Assembly (NCBI RefSeq): GCF_030269605.1
Contig: NZ_BSTQ01000026.1
Span: 1 to 64,000, forward strand
Source of the DNA: Lentzea sp. NBRC 105346
Lineage (GTDB): Bacteria > Actinomycetota > Actinomycetes > Mycobacteriales > Pseudonocardiaceae
Direction: 5' to 3'
DNA length: 64,000 nt
The position numbers and the translations under genes are program-made. The notes under the pieces were generated by a model. That model made no database searches and was not told the DNA's origin. It saw only the letters and a program-made list of their open reading frames with translations. Shown piece by piece: positions 25,539 to 33,950 of this stretch. Position 1 is the first letter of the stretch. The number at the start of each line of letters is the position of its first letter.

Positions 25539-26117
25539 ATGCGTACACAGTCGAGTTCCGCGGAGGCCGTCGCGCCCATCGAGACGGTCGACTGGACGCC
25601 GCCCTCGTGGGACGAGGTCGTGCGCGAGCACGCTGACCGGGTGTACCGGCTGGCGTATCGCCTGACCGGTAACCAGCACGACGCCGAGGACCTTACCCAG
25701 GAGACTTTCATCCGGGTGTTCCGGTCGCTGGCGTCGTACAAGCCCGGCACCTTTGAGGGGTGGCTGCACCGCATCACTACCAACCTCTTCCTCGACATGG
25801 CTCGGCGCCGGTCGCGGTTGCGGATGGAGGGGTTGCCCGAGGACACCGATCGGCTGGAGGGGGACGACCCCACGCCGGAGGAGATCTGGGACAACACGCA
25901 CCTGGACCCGGACCTGCAGGCTGCTCTTGACGAGCTGCCCGCCGAGTTTCGCGCCGCCGTCGTCCTCTGTGACGTGGAAGGTCTCTCCTACGAGGAGATC
26001 GGCGCCACACTCGGGGTGAAACTGGGTACCGTGAGAAGCAGGATCCACCGGGGCCGTCAGGCTCTGCGCGCCGCTCTGGAACGCCGGAGGGAAACTGTGC
26101 GGGAGGACTCTGCATGA
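25539..26117 (+). CDS. sigE: ECF RNA polymerase sigma factor SigE
   Basis: 192 aa. Region 2 (about 33-65, DRVYRLAYRLTGNQHDAEDLTQETFIRVFRSL) recognises the -10 and core enzyme. Region 4 (about 130-185, LDELPAEFRAAVVLCDVEGLSYEEIGATLG...RSRIHRGRQALR) recognises GGAAC. SigE directs the envelope-stress response. It overlaps rseA (anti-sigma) by 4 bases and is followed by htrA and tatB, the conserved Rv1221-Rv1224 unit. Confidence 0.92.
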   Translation: MRTQSSSAEAVAPIETVDWTPPSWDEVVREHADRVYRLAYRLTGNQHDAEDLTQETFIRVFRSLASYKPGTFEGWLHRITTNLFLDMARRRSRLRMEGLPEDTDRLEGDDPTPEEIWDNTHLDPDLQAALDELPAEFRAAVVLCDVEGLSYEEIGATLGVKLGTVRSRIHRGRQALRAALERRRETVREDSA

Positions 26118-26620
26118 CCGACCTGCGTGGTTGGCGCTTGCCCGAGCAGCATCTTCTGCCGGACGCCGTTGTCGCATTCGTTGACGGCGAGCTCTCGGCA
26201 ACCGCGCACCAGCGTGCGGCGGCACACCTCGCGCGCTGTGGGTTCTGCGCGTTCGAGACCTACTCCCAGCAGCAGGCACGGCTGGCCGTGCGGTCGGCTG
26301 GGGCGCCTACGGCACCCGCTGGGCTGCTCGACCGGCTTGGGCAGATTCCGCAGGAAGCCGAGCTGCCGAGTGCGCCCGAAGGGCTCGCGCTGGACGAGAA
26401 CGGGCAGTTCGTCACCGCGCAGCGCGCCTTCGGATCCGGGCCGCGGCTCGGTGAGTCGAAGCCGTTGGGGAGTCAGGGCTGGTTCGCCGGCCGTCGGACC
26501 CGGCAGGGTGCGGGGGTCGTGGTGTCCGGGTTGATGATCGGCGCCCTGGCGTTCATGGCCGCCGACAACGAGGAAGCCCCGGCGCTCGACGGGCGCGCCG
26601 CGCTGGTCGTTAACCACTGA
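26114..26620 (+). CDS. rseA: Zinc-type anti-sigma factor for SigE
   Basis: 168 aa. The ZAS motif His38-x3-Cys42-x2-Cys45 (HLARCGFC) sits in a helical domain that holds SigE inactive. A hydrophobic segment near 133-150 (VVVSGLMIGALAFMAA) could touch or cross the membrane, unlike the wholly soluble mycobacterial RseA, but it is short. Start codon overlaps the sigE stop. Release is probably by phosphorylation/proteolysis or redox change, by analogy with the family. Confidence 0.85.
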   Translation: MTDLRGWRLPEQHLLPDAVVAFVDGELSATAHQRAAAHLARCGFCAFETYSQQQARLAVRSAGAPTAPAGLLDRLGQIPQEAELPSAPEGLALDENGQFVTAQRAFGSGPRLGESKPLGSQGWFAGRRTRQGAGVVVSGLMIGALAFMAADNEEAPALDGRAALVVNH

Positions 26621-26655
26621 CGCCAGTTTCACCGATTCTGTAGCAGGCTGTTGGC

Positions 26656-28176
26656 GTGAGTGAGCAGTCGCCGAACGGACAGACGTCCACCCCCGTGTCC
26701 GGTGTGGACGACGGCGCGCATCGCAGGCTGCGGCCCCGGCCGATCGACCGGCCGGCCGTCGATCCCTCGCTCTCCACTACTTTTGGGCGCCCTTCCGGTG
26801 TGGAGGGCGCTTTCGCGCGCGGGCCCGAGGTGACTCCGCCGCCCGTTCAGCTCGCACCGCCGCCGCCCGAGGCGTTGGCGACCGCCTTCGGGCGTCCGCC
26901 CTACGGCGACGAGCTGCTGCAGCGCCCGCCTGGGGACTCTCCCGTGGATCCGGACATCGAGCCGGTGTTCTGGGAGGGCAAGACCGCCGGTGAGCCGTGG
27001 CGCGACCCCGGCGCCGGTGCCGTGATCGGCCCGCCCGCGGTCACCGAAGAGGCGCCCGCCAAAGAGACCAAGCCCGCGCCCGGCCCGCAGCTGTCGGTGC
27101 CCGAGCTGCTGTTCGGCCGCCGCGTGAAGCCGATGGCGTTGGTGTTTTTGCTGGTCATCGTGCTGGCGATCGGTGCCGTCGGTGGCCTCGTCGGTTGGCT
27201 CTTCGGCCGCGCGGGCAACCCGCTGACCGACGCCGGCGTGACGCTCGCCGAGGTGGCGCCCGGCAAGGAACGTCCGGCCGGCTCGATCTCCGACATCGCC
27301 AAGCGTGTGACGCCGTCGGTGGTGTCGATCGAGTTCAAGGGCACGAACGTGGCCGGCATCGGCTCGGGCGTCGTGATCGACGGCCAGGGCTACATCCTGA
27401 CCAACGACCACGTCGTGGCGCCCGCCGCGCAGGACACCTCCGCGAAGCTCACCGCCGTGTTCACCGACGGCACCCGTGCCGTGGCGCGGATCGTCGGCCG
27501 CGACTCGAAGACCGACCTCGCGGTGATCCGGGTCGAGGTGAAGAACCCGACCGTGCTGCGGTTCGGCAACTCCGACGAGCTGCAGGTCGGTGACTCGGTC
27601 ATCGCGGTCGGCTCGCCGCTGCAGCTGTCCAACACCGTCACCGAGGGCATCGTGTCCGCGCTGCACCGGCCCGTGACGGCGGCGGGGGAGAACGGCGGCC
27701 CGCAGGTCACCTACGACGCCATCCAGACCGACGCGGCGATCAACCCGGGCAACTCCGGTGGCGCCCTGGTCGACTCGTCGGGTGCTCTCGTGGGCATCAA
27801 CTCGTCGATCCGCACCGAGACCGGTGGGTCGGTGGGCCTCGGGTTCGCGATCTCCGGCAACCAGGCGCGCAAGATCGCCGAGGCGCTGATCCGCGACGGT
27901 CAGGTCAAGCACGCGGACATGAACCTCAACGTCAAGTCCGTGTCCGCCGAGACGTCCGAGGGAGCGCAGGTGCAGAACGTGCCCGCGGGTGGGGCGGCCG
28001 CCGCTGCCGGAATCCAGGAGGGTGACGTGATCACCAAGGTCGGGAACCGGATGGTGCGCAACGCCGCCGAGCTGACGGTGGCCGTTCGCGAGCACGCCAT
28101 CGGTGAGACGGTGAAGGTCGTGCTGGCTCGGCAGGGCAGGGAGCTCACGATCGACGTGACTCTCAAGTCCGACTGA
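26656..28176 (+). CDS. htrA: HtrA/DegP-type membrane-anchored serine protease
   Basis: 506 aa. A Pro-rich cytoplasmic N-terminus (1-155) is followed by one membrane helix (160-181), an extracytoplasmic trypsin-like domain with His252 (TNDHVV), Asp287 (SKTDLAV) and Ser367 (GNSGGAL), and one PDZ domain (about 415-505). It degrades or chaperones misfolded envelope proteins. In M. tuberculosis HtrA also contacts RseA and SigE output. GTG 26656, 35 bases after rseA, so the same operon. Two short TTFGRP/TAFGRP repeats lie in the N-terminal tail. Confidence 0.9.
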   Translation: MSEQSPNGQTSTPVSGVDDGAHRRLRPRPIDRPAVDPSLSTTFGRPSGVEGAFARGPEVTPPPVQLAPPPPEALATAFGRPPYGDELLQRPPGDSPVDPDIEPVFWEGKTAGEPWRDPGAGAVIGPPAVTEEAPAKETKPAPGPQLSVPELLFGRRVKPMALVFLLVIVLAIGAVGGLVGWLFGRAGNPLTDAGVTLAEVAPGKERPAGSISDIAKRVTPSVVSIEFKGTNVAGIGSGVVIDGQGYILTNDHVVAPAAQDTSAKLTAVFTDGTRAVARIVGRDSKTDLAVIRVEVKNPTVLRFGNSDELQVGDSVIAVGSPLQLSNTVTEGIVSALHRPVTAAGENGGPQVTYDAIQTDAAINPGNSGGALVDSSGALVGINSSIRTETGGSVGLGFAISGNQARKIAEALIRDGQVKHADMNLNVKSVSAETSEGAQVQNVPAGGAAAAAGIQEGDVITKVGNRMVRNAAELTVAVREHAIGETVKVVLARQGRELTIDVTLKSD

Positions 28177-28208
28177 CGGTGTTGGATGGCGCTCGCTCCG
28201 CTCGCGCG

Positions 28209-28318
28209 GTGAGGTCGCCGGAAGTCGGTGTCTTCCCTCGTGATTTCGCGTGGCCCAGCGCCCTAGGGGGCGCCGGGCCGCGCGAAATGACTCAGTCCAG
28301 ACACCGACGCGACCTCAC
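28209..28318. repeat. Long nested palindrome between htrA and tatB
   Basis: Outer arms: GTGAGGTCGC (28209-28218) plus GTCGGTGTCT (28224-28233) pair perfectly with 28299-28318. Inner arms 28243-28263 and 28268-28288 pair over 21 bases with two mismatches and a 4-base loop. The whole 110 bases can fold into one hairpin with a single 5-base bulge and a 9/10-base internal loop. Much larger than a normal terminator. Confidence 0.8.
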
Positions 28319-28333
28319 GGCTAGGCTGGCGTT

Positions 28334-28708
28334 GTGTTCGACAGCATCGGGTGGGGCGAGATCCTCATCATCGTCGTCGCGGGCCTGTTCATCCTGGGCC
28401 CGGACCGCCTGCCGGAGGCTGCGGCATGGCTCGGCCGGACCGTGCGCCAGATTCGCGAGTACGCGACCGGCGCACGCGAGCAGCTGAAGCAGGAGATGGG
28501 GCCCGAGTTCGAACAGCTGCGCAAGCCGCTGGAGGACCTGCGGGAGCTGCGCAACTTCGATCCGAAGCGCGCGGTCACGAAGCACCTGTTCGACGACTCG
28601 GACGCCAAGCCCAACGGGTATCCGGCCACGCCGTCGACGCCGCCGATCCAGGAGCAGCGGCCGCTGTCGCCGGGCGAGCGTCCGCCCTACGACCCGGACG
28701 CGACCTGA
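28334..28708 (+). CDS. tatB: Twin-arginine translocase subunit TatB
   Basis: 124 aa. The N-terminal membrane helix with FDSIGWGEILIIVVAGLFILGP and the conserved Gly-Pro hinge, an amphipathic helix (RLPEAAAWLGRTVRQIREYA) and a charged Pro-rich tail are diagnostic of TatB. It receives folded twin-arginine substrates with TatC. GTG 28334. Follows htrA as in Rv1223-Rv1224. Confidence 0.9.
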   Translation: MFDSIGWGEILIIVVAGLFILGPDRLPEAAAWLGRTVRQIREYATGAREQLKQEMGPEFEQLRKPLEDLRELRNFDPKRAVTKHLFDDSDAKPNGYPATPSTPPIQEQRPLSPGERPPYDPDAT

Positions 28709-28712
28709 GGCG

Positions 28713-29123
28713 TCAGGCCAGGTCGGCCAGCACCTCGTGGATCGCGGGTGCCGTCTCGTCGTGCGCCGCGTACTCCGCGGCCGTCACGTAGCTCAGCTCG
28801 GCGATCTCCCCGCACGGCCGGGGTTCGCCGTCCAAGTCGGCGGTGAAGCAGGTCATGTCGACCATCGCCCCCTCACCCTCCCCATAGGCGGGCGCGACGT
28901 ACCGCCGCAGCAGCCGGGGCTCCCGCAGCCGCACGCCCAGCTCCTCCGCGACCTCGCGTCTGAGGGCGGCCTCGAGCGTCTCGCCCGGCTCGATCTTGCC
29001 GCCGGGGAGGTAGAAGGCCTGCTTGTGCCGTGAGCGGACGACCAGCAGCCGCCCGTCCCGCACGTGCACGAGCCCGACGACCGTGATCAGGTGTACTCCC
29101 CGTCCGTACCGAGGCGGTCGCAC
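28713..29123 (-). CDS. NUDIX hydrolase
   Basis: 136 aa. The NUDIX box GGKIEPGETLEAALRREVAEELG is complete (G-x5-E-x7-REVxEELG). It hydrolyses a nucleoside diphosphate linked to something else, substrate unknown. Start uncertain: GTG 29123 overlaps the upstream MarR gene by 37 bases, and similarity begins only at LITVVGLVHVRDG a few residues later. Convergent with tatB, with a 4-base gap between the stop codons. Confidence 0.8.
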   Translation of the reverse strand: MRPPRYGRGVHLITVVGLVHVRDGRLLVVRSRHKQAFYLPGGKIEPGETLEAALRREVAEELGVRLREPRLLRRYVAPAYGEGEGAMVDMTCFTADLDGEPRPCGEIAELSYVTAAEYAAHDETAPAIHEVLADLA

Positions 29124-29584
29124 GTCTGGCCGAACGCCTCCAGCTCGCCGGGGCCGAAGCTCTCGCCGAAGTGCTGCGCGACGCCCGCGAGATGGGTGAC
29201 CGAGGCGTTCTTCAGGCGATCCATGCCCTGAGGTGTGAGTACCGCAACGATGCCGCGTCCGTCACCATCGGCGCGTTCCCGCCCGACGAGGCCCGCGCGT
29301 TCCAAACGGTCCACGAGGCGAGTCACACCGGAGCGCGACAGCAGCACGGCGTCCGCTAGTTCGGTCATGCGCATCCGCATGCCTGGTGTCTCCGCCAACT
29401 GGACGAGGACGTCATAGGCCGCGAGCGAAAGGCGCTGCTCAGCAATCAGTTCGGTCTCGAGGATCCGAGTGATCCTTGCATGCGCGCGGAGGAACGATCG
29501 CCACACCCCGAGCTCAACGCGGGTGGGCAAACGGGAACTACCCGAATCCGGCACGGATGTCGATGTTACGGACTGCAGGTGCAT
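29087..29584 (-). CDS. MarR-family transcriptional regulator
   Basis: 165 aa from ATG 29584. The winged helix comprises YDVLVQLAETPGMRMRMTELADAVLLSRSGVTRLVDRLERAGLV, followed by the wing DGRGIVAVLTPQG. Probably controls itself and the overlapping NUDIX gene. It is divergent from mrp across 65 bases. Confidence 0.82.
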   Translation of the reverse strand: MHLQSVTSTSVPDSGSSRLPTRVELGVWRSFLRAHARITRILETELIAEQRLSLAAYDVLVQLAETPGMRMRMTELADAVLLSRSGVTRLVDRLERAGLVGRERADGDGRGIVAVLTPQGMDRLKNASVTHLAGVAQHFGESFGPGELEAFGQTCDRLGTDGEYT

Positions 29585-29649
29585 GACTACGACCTGACCC
29601 TGTGGACGAAAGTGACCAGTCGGTAGAACGTCGCTGGGCCGGACGTAGC

Positions 29650-30795
29650 ATGGCAAACGTGAAGCTCCTACCCGCGGTCGACGACGTCCACAAGGCGCTG
29701 TCCGGAGTCCAGGACCCCGAGATCAAGCGTCCCATCACCGAGCTCGGGATGGTCAAGAACGTCTCAGTTGGCGAAGACGGGATCGTGGCGGTCGAGGTCT
29801 ACCTGACGGTGGCCGGCTGCCCGTTGCGGGACAAGATCACGGCGGACGTGACGGCCGCGGTCAAGGCACTCGAAGGCGTGCGCGACGTGCGCGTCACGCT
29901 CGACGTGATGAGCGACGCCCAGCGCACGGAGCTGCGCAAGTCCCTGCGCGGCGGCGCGGAGGAGCCGGTCATCCCGTTCGCCCAGCCGGGCTCGCTGACG
30001 CGCGTCTACTGCGTCGCGTCCGGCAAGGGCGGGGTCGGCAAGTCCAGCGTCACGGTGAACCTCGCGGTCGCGATGGCCGCGCGCGGCCTGTCCGTCGGCA
30101 TCGTCGACGCCGACATCTACGGCCACTCGATCCCGCGCATGCTCGGCGCTGACGGAAAGCCGACGCAGGTCGAGAAGATGATCATGCCGCCGCAGGCGCA
30201 TGGCGTGAAGGTCATCTCGATCGGCATGTTCACGCCGGGCAACACCCCGGTCGTGTGGCGCGGCCCGATGCTGCACCGCGCGCTGCAGCAGTTCCTCGCC
30301 GACGTGTTCTGGGGCGACCTGGACGTGCTGCTGCTCGACCTGCCGCCCGGCACCGGCGACATCGCGATCTCGGTGGCGCAGCTGGTGCCGAACGCCGAGA
30401 TCCTGGTCGTGACGACCCCGCAGCAGGCCGCCGCCGAGGTGGCCGAGCGGGCGGGCTCGATCGCGTTGCAGACCCGGCAGCGGGTCGCGGGCGTGATCGA
30501 GAACATGTCCTGGCTGGAGATGCCCGACGGCTCCCGCATGGAGGTCTTCGGTTCGGGCGGCGGTTCCGCGGTGGCCGAGTCGCTGACCAAGGCCGTCGGC
30601 GCCGACGTGCCGTTGCTGGGCCAGGTGCCGCTCGACCCGCGGCTGCGGGAGAACGGTGACACCGGCACGCCGATCGTCACCGCCGTCCCGGAGTCGGCGG
30701 CGGCACAGGTGCTGACCGAGGTGGCGCAGAAGCTCAGCGTGCGGTCGCGCGGCCTGGCCGGGCGGCTGCTGAACGTGTCGCCCGCGGGCCGCTGA
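29650..30795 (+). CDS. mrp: Mrp/ApbC Fe-S cluster carrier ATPase
   Basis: 381 aa. N-terminal DUF59/MIP18 domain (about 1-90, with the conserved AGCPLRD Cys), then a P-loop domain with GKGGVGKSS at 125-133, DADIYGHSIPRMLG and DLPPGTGD. It delivers Fe-S clusters to apoproteins. The C-terminal CxxC pair of E. coli-type Mrp is replaced by SWLEMPDGSRMEVFG, as in other actinobacterial members, so the cluster must be bound differently. ATG 29650. Matches Rv1229c. Confidence 0.87.
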   Translation: MANVKLLPAVDDVHKALSGVQDPEIKRPITELGMVKNVSVGEDGIVAVEVYLTVAGCPLRDKITADVTAAVKALEGVRDVRVTLDVMSDAQRTELRKSLRGGAEEPVIPFAQPGSLTRVYCVASGKGGVGKSSVTVNLAVAMAARGLSVGIVDADIYGHSIPRMLGADGKPTQVEKMIMPPQAHGVKVISIGMFTPGNTPVVWRGPMLHRALQQFLADVFWGDLDVLLLDLPPGTGDIAISVAQLVPNAEILVVTTPQQAAAEVAERAGSIALQTRQRVAGVIENMSWLEMPDGSRMEVFGSGGGSAVAESLTKAVGADVPLLGQVPLDPRLRENGDTGTPIVTAVPESAAAQVLTEVAQKLSVRSRGLAGRLLNVSPAGR

Positions 30796-30843
30796 CCCGG
30801 TTGTCCACAGGCCACGAGTTGTCCACAGGTCGATGGTCGCGTG

Positions 30844-30908
30844 GCCGGAACTGTCGGTCCTGCCTGGGAGAATTGAAACCGGGGGTCCCCCAGCGGGTCG
30901 GGGACGCT
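30844..30908 (-). repeat. Interspersed element, copy C (intergenic)
   Basis: GCCGGAACTGTCGGTC, CTGCCTGGGAGAATTGAAAC, CGGGGGTCCCCC and a trailing GGGGACGCT match copies A and B1-B3. It lies just after the mrp stop and just before the stop of the convergent DUF1003 gene. Here it is not translated. Confidence 0.85.
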
Positions 30909-30912
30909 CGCG

Positions 30913-31404
30913 TCAGCGCGGCTCGTAGTCCCGGGCCCGGACCTTCTTCTCCTTGACCAGGCGGTCCAGCTCGCCGCGCACGAAGTCGCGCGTCGCGACC
31001 TCGCCCACCGCGAGCCGCAGCGCGGCCAGCTCACGGGCGAGGAACTCGGTGTCGGCCTTCGTCTGCGCGGCCCGCGCCCGGTCCTCCTCGAGCGACACGC
31101 GGTCGCGGTCGTCCTGCCGGTTCTGCGCCAGCAGGATCAGCGGCGCGGCGTAGGCGGCCTGCGTCGAGAACGCCAGGTTCAGCAGGATGAACGGATAGGG
31201 GTCCCAGCGCAGCGAGACCGCGAACAGGTTCAGCGCGATCCAGGACACCACGAGGACCGTCTGCCAGAACAGGAACTTCCCGGTCCCCAGAAACCGGGCC
31301 AGCCGCTCCGACACGCGCCCGAACGCCTCGGGGTCGATCGCGAACCGGAACCGCCGGGGTTCGCGCGGCTGGTCGAGTCGGCGCCGCGGCAGCAGTTCAG
31401 GCAT
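30913..31404 (-). CDS. DUF1003 membrane protein
   Basis: 163 aa. Two membrane helices around FWQTVLVVSWIALNLF and DPYPFILLNLAFSTQAAYAAPLILLAQNRQ (the DUF1003 hallmark), then a coiled-coil-like charged tail. Function unknown. It is almost always paired with the MgtE-N/CBS gene, which overlaps it here by 8 bases (Rv1231c/Rv1232c order). Confidence 0.85.
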   Translation of the reverse strand: MPELLPRRRLDQPREPRRFRFAIDPEAFGRVSERLARFLGTGKFLFWQTVLVVSWIALNLFAVSLRWDPYPFILLNLAFSTQAAYAAPLILLAQNRQDDRDRVSLEEDRARAAQTKADTEFLARELAALRLAVGEVATRDFVRGELDRLVKEKKVRARDYEPR

Positions 31405-32650
31405 GGGTCAGTCCCGTCTCGCGCCAGTTGTCCGGCAGCAGGTGGTCCAGCACGTCGTCAACGGTGACCGCGCCGATCAGGTGGTCAGTCTCGTCGATCA
31501 CCGGCGCGCACACCAGGTTGTACGCGGCGAAGTACCGGGTGACGTCACCGAGGGACGCCGACGGCGAAAGCCGGGCCAGGTCGGTGTCCAGCACTCCCGC
31601 GACCAGGTCGGACGGCGGTTCGCGGAGCAGCCGCTGGATGTGCACGCAGCCGAGGTAGCGCCCGGTGGGCGTCGCGGTCGGGGGCCGGCACACGAAGACC
31701 ATCGACGCCAGCGCGGGCGTGAGGTCGGGGTTGCGGACGTGGGCCAGCGCCTCGGCGATCGTGGCGTCCGGCGGCAGGATGATCGGTTCGGGCGTCATCA
31801 GGCCGCCCGCGGTGTCGAACGAGTACTCCAGCAGCCGCCGGACCGGTTCGGACTCCTCCGGCTCCATCAGGCCGAGCAGCCGGTCCTTCTCCGACTCGGG
31901 CAGCTCGGCGAGCAGGTCCGCCGCGTCGTCCGGGTCCATCACCTCGAGGATGTCCGCCGCGCGTTCCTCGTCGAGGTGCGCGAGCAGGTCCTTCTGGTCC
32001 TCTTCGGAGAGTTCCTCGATGACGTCGGCGAGCCGCTCGTCGTCCAGCGCGTCCGCGACCTCGTAGCGGCGTTTGGCGGGCAACGCGTGCAGCGTGCTCG
32101 CGACGTCCGCGGCGCGCATGCCCTCGAACACGGCCAGCAGCTGCTGTGCGCCCTGCGGCTGGCCGGCGAGCTCGTTGACGCTCAGGCCGCTGATCTCCTC
32201 CCACCGCCACACCTGCACGGGCCCCTTGCGGCCGAGCCGTCCGGTGCGGGTGCGCGCGGCGACGCGGGTCATCCGCCAGTCGCGCGTGCGGGTCGGTTCC
32301 ATCGCGGCGTCGACGACCACCGCGGTCGCGCCGTCGTCCAGCTGCACGCGGGCGTCCAGCAGCTCGCCGATGACCAGCACCTCGTTGGCGCGCTGGTGGA
32401 ACTGCCTCAGGTTGACCGACCCGGTCGCGAGCGTCACCGCGTTCGGCTCGATCGACGTGACGCGCAGCATCGGCACGAAGATGCGCCGTCGCGTCGCGAG
32501 CTCCAGTACGACGCCGAGCACCCTCGGCGGCTGGCGGTCGATCCGCAGGCTGATCACGACGTCGCGGGCTTTGCCGATGGGTTCACCGTCCGGGCCGAAC
32601 ACCGGCAGACCGGCGAGCTGAGCGACGTAGACCCTGTTCACAGCCACCAC
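31397..32650 (-). CDS. PRC-barrel, MgtE N-terminal and CBS domain protein without a membrane part
   Basis: 417 aa. N-terminal PRC-barrel-like region (LAGLPVFGPDGEPIGKARDVV), an MgtE_N superhelix in the middle (repeated LADVIEELSEEDQKDLLAHLDEE type units, about 200-280) and two CBS domains (about 285-410, with TAGGLMTPEP and APVIDETDHLIGAVT). It is the cytosolic sensing part of an MgtE Mg2+ channel with no transmembrane domain, so it is probably a regulator rather than a channel. Counterpart of Rv1232c. Confidence 0.85.
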   Translation of the reverse strand: MVAVNRVYVAQLAGLPVFGPDGEPIGKARDVVISLRIDRQPPRVLGVVLELATRRRIFVPMLRVTSIEPNAVTLATGSVNLRQFHQRANEVLVIGELLDARVQLDDGATAVVVDAAMEPTRTRDWRMTRVAARTRTGRLGRKGPVQVWRWEEISGLSVNELAGQPQGAQQLLAVFEGMRAADVASTLHALPAKRRYEVADALDDERLADVIEELSEEDQKDLLAHLDEERAADILEVMDPDDAADLLAELPESEKDRLLGLMEPEESEPVRRLLEYSFDTAGGLMTPEPIILPPDATIAEALAHVRNPDLTPALASMVFVCRPPTATPTGRYLGCVHIQRLLREPPSDLVAGVLDTDLARLSPSASLGDVTRYFAAYNLVCAPVIDETDHLIGAVTVDDVLDHLLPDNWRETGLTHA

Positions 32651-32664
32651 AAGGCAAGGCTAGA

Positions 32665-33504
32665 TCAGGAACCGGCGGCCCACAGCGCGATCTTCTCCAG
32701 CACTTCCTCGGCCTCCGGATCGGCGTCCAGGCACCAGATCCAGTTCGACACCGCGCGGTGCAACACCCACCCGCGCGCCCGGTCCGGGTCGAGCTCGCCC
32801 GCCGCGCAGATCGCCGCGAACCGGTCGCTCAGCCCGCGCCCGTCGTCGAGCTCGCTGAACCTGTTCCACAGCAACGGGATCACCGCCCACTCGGGATCGC
32901 CGCACACCGGCTTGGGGTCGATCATCAGCCACGGCTCGCGGTCGCCGCGCAGCACGTTGTCGTAGTGCAGATCCTCGTTGACCAGCAGCTCGCCCTGCGT
33001 CTTGGCCAGCTCCTCACCCGCCTCGCGCGCGGCGTCGAGCAACCGCGCGGGCACGCCGGCGTGGTCGAGGATCTCGGGCTCGACGCGCCGGATCTCGGGC
33101 GGCGCCGGGACGCGCAACCGCCGGTGCAGCCGGCCGATCACGTCGATCGCCTCCTCGATCGGCGCCTCGTGCAGCGAGTACGTGTGGTCCAGTCGTTCCA
33201 GCAGCAACGCGCCCAGCTCCGCGTCGTGGTCCAGCAGGCGCACCACGCCGTCGCCGTCCCAGGTCCGCAGGGCGAGCGCCTCGTGCTCGGTCTCCTCGTC
33301 GATCCACGTCAGCTTGAGCACGGCCGGATGCCCGTCGGCCTGCCGTACCGGGAGCGCGACCGCGCAGAACCCCGTCATGACGTCGCCGTCCGGGGTGAGG
33401 TCCCAGCGCGCGCACATCTTCGTGGCGAGGCGTGGCAGCGTCGCGACCCACTGCGGCGCGTCGGGGCCCAGGCCGTCGCCGAATCCGTCCGGGACAGTGA
33501 TCAC
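32665..33504 (-). CDS. Aminoglycoside/hydroxyurea-type phosphotransferase (APH(6) family)
   Basis: 279 aa, kinase-like fold of the APH_6_hur family (streptomycin 6-kinase and relatives). ATP-site strand AVLKLTWIDEETEHEALAL, catalytic loop LLVNEDLHYDNVLRGD (Asp and Asn) and the metal-binding DPKPVCGDPEWA. GTG 33504 is preceded by GGAGG and overlaps the stop of the upstream gene (GTGA). Could inactivate an antibiotic or be a metabolic kinase. Substrate cannot be read from the sequence. Confidence 0.8.
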   Translation of the reverse strand: MITVPDGFGDGLGPDAPQWVATLPRLATKMCARWDLTPDGDVMTGFCAVALPVRQADGHPAVLKLTWIDEETEHEALALRTWDGDGVVRLLDHDAELGALLLERLDHTYSLHEAPIEEAIDVIGRLHRRLRVPAPPEIRRVEPEILDHAGVPARLLDAAREAGEELAKTQGELLVNEDLHYDNVLRGDREPWLMIDPKPVCGDPEWAVIPLLWNRFSELDDGRGLSDRFAAICAAGELDPDRARGWVLHRAVSNWIWCLDADPEAEEVLEKIALWAAGS

Positions 33505-33836
33505 ACGACCTCCAGGCGGTATACGGACTCCCACTCCGGATCGGTGTTCAACCTGGCGGTTCTGAGAGCCTGCATGGTCTCCTCGTCGGGCTCCACATTG
33601 TGCGCAATCGCCTGTGTTTCCAGCAGATGCGAATGGGTGCTGGGCGAGCGGAGGGTGATGGTGCAGATGGTGCCGTCGGCCAGGCCGGGCACCTGTTGCT
33701 CGGTGCCGCCGGTCGCGAGCCAGATCGTGTTGTTCCGCCACAGCGCCCAGACGAGCCGGGGCGGGTGTGCCGGCACGGTGATCCAGATGGCGGCGGCCTT
33801 GCGCAGAGCGGCGTCGAGGACTTGTGCGATCTCCAC
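33501..33836 (-). CDS. Conserved hypothetical protein, unknown function
   Basis: 111 aa, GTG 33836. Compact, with likely beta-strands (AIWITVPAH, LVWALWRNNTIWLATGG, TICTITLRS). No recognised domain. It overlaps the phosphotransferase gene by 4 bases and is probably co-transcribed. The layout (strand-rich, about 110 aa) is like flavin-binding or pyridoxamine-oxidase-like small proteins, but I see no motif that proves it. Confidence 0.6.
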   Translation of the reverse strand: MEIAQVLDAALRKAAAIWITVPAHPPRLVWALWRNNTIWLATGGTEQQVPGLADGTICTITLRSPSTHSHLLETQAIAHNVEPDEETMQALRTARLNTDPEWESVYRLEVV

Positions 33837-33904
33837 CGGTAAAGCCTGGCACGGTTTGTGAGACCCGACTCAGCGAATATGCGGTCGCCCCTCGGGCGTG
33901 CCAA

Positions 33905-33918
33905 TGTTGGCCCCAACA
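33905..33918. promoter_or_regulatory. Palindrome TGTTGGCCCCAACA, candidate operator
   Basis: A perfect 6+2+6 palindrome in the 114-base gap between the divergent hypothetical gene and the malyl-CoA-lyase-like gene, about 33 bases upstream of the latter's GTG. Size and symmetry fit a dimeric repressor site. No adjacent regulator gene. Confidence 0.4.
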
Positions 33919-33950
33919 CATAGTTACCGGCTGGTACGAGGAGGTACCCC

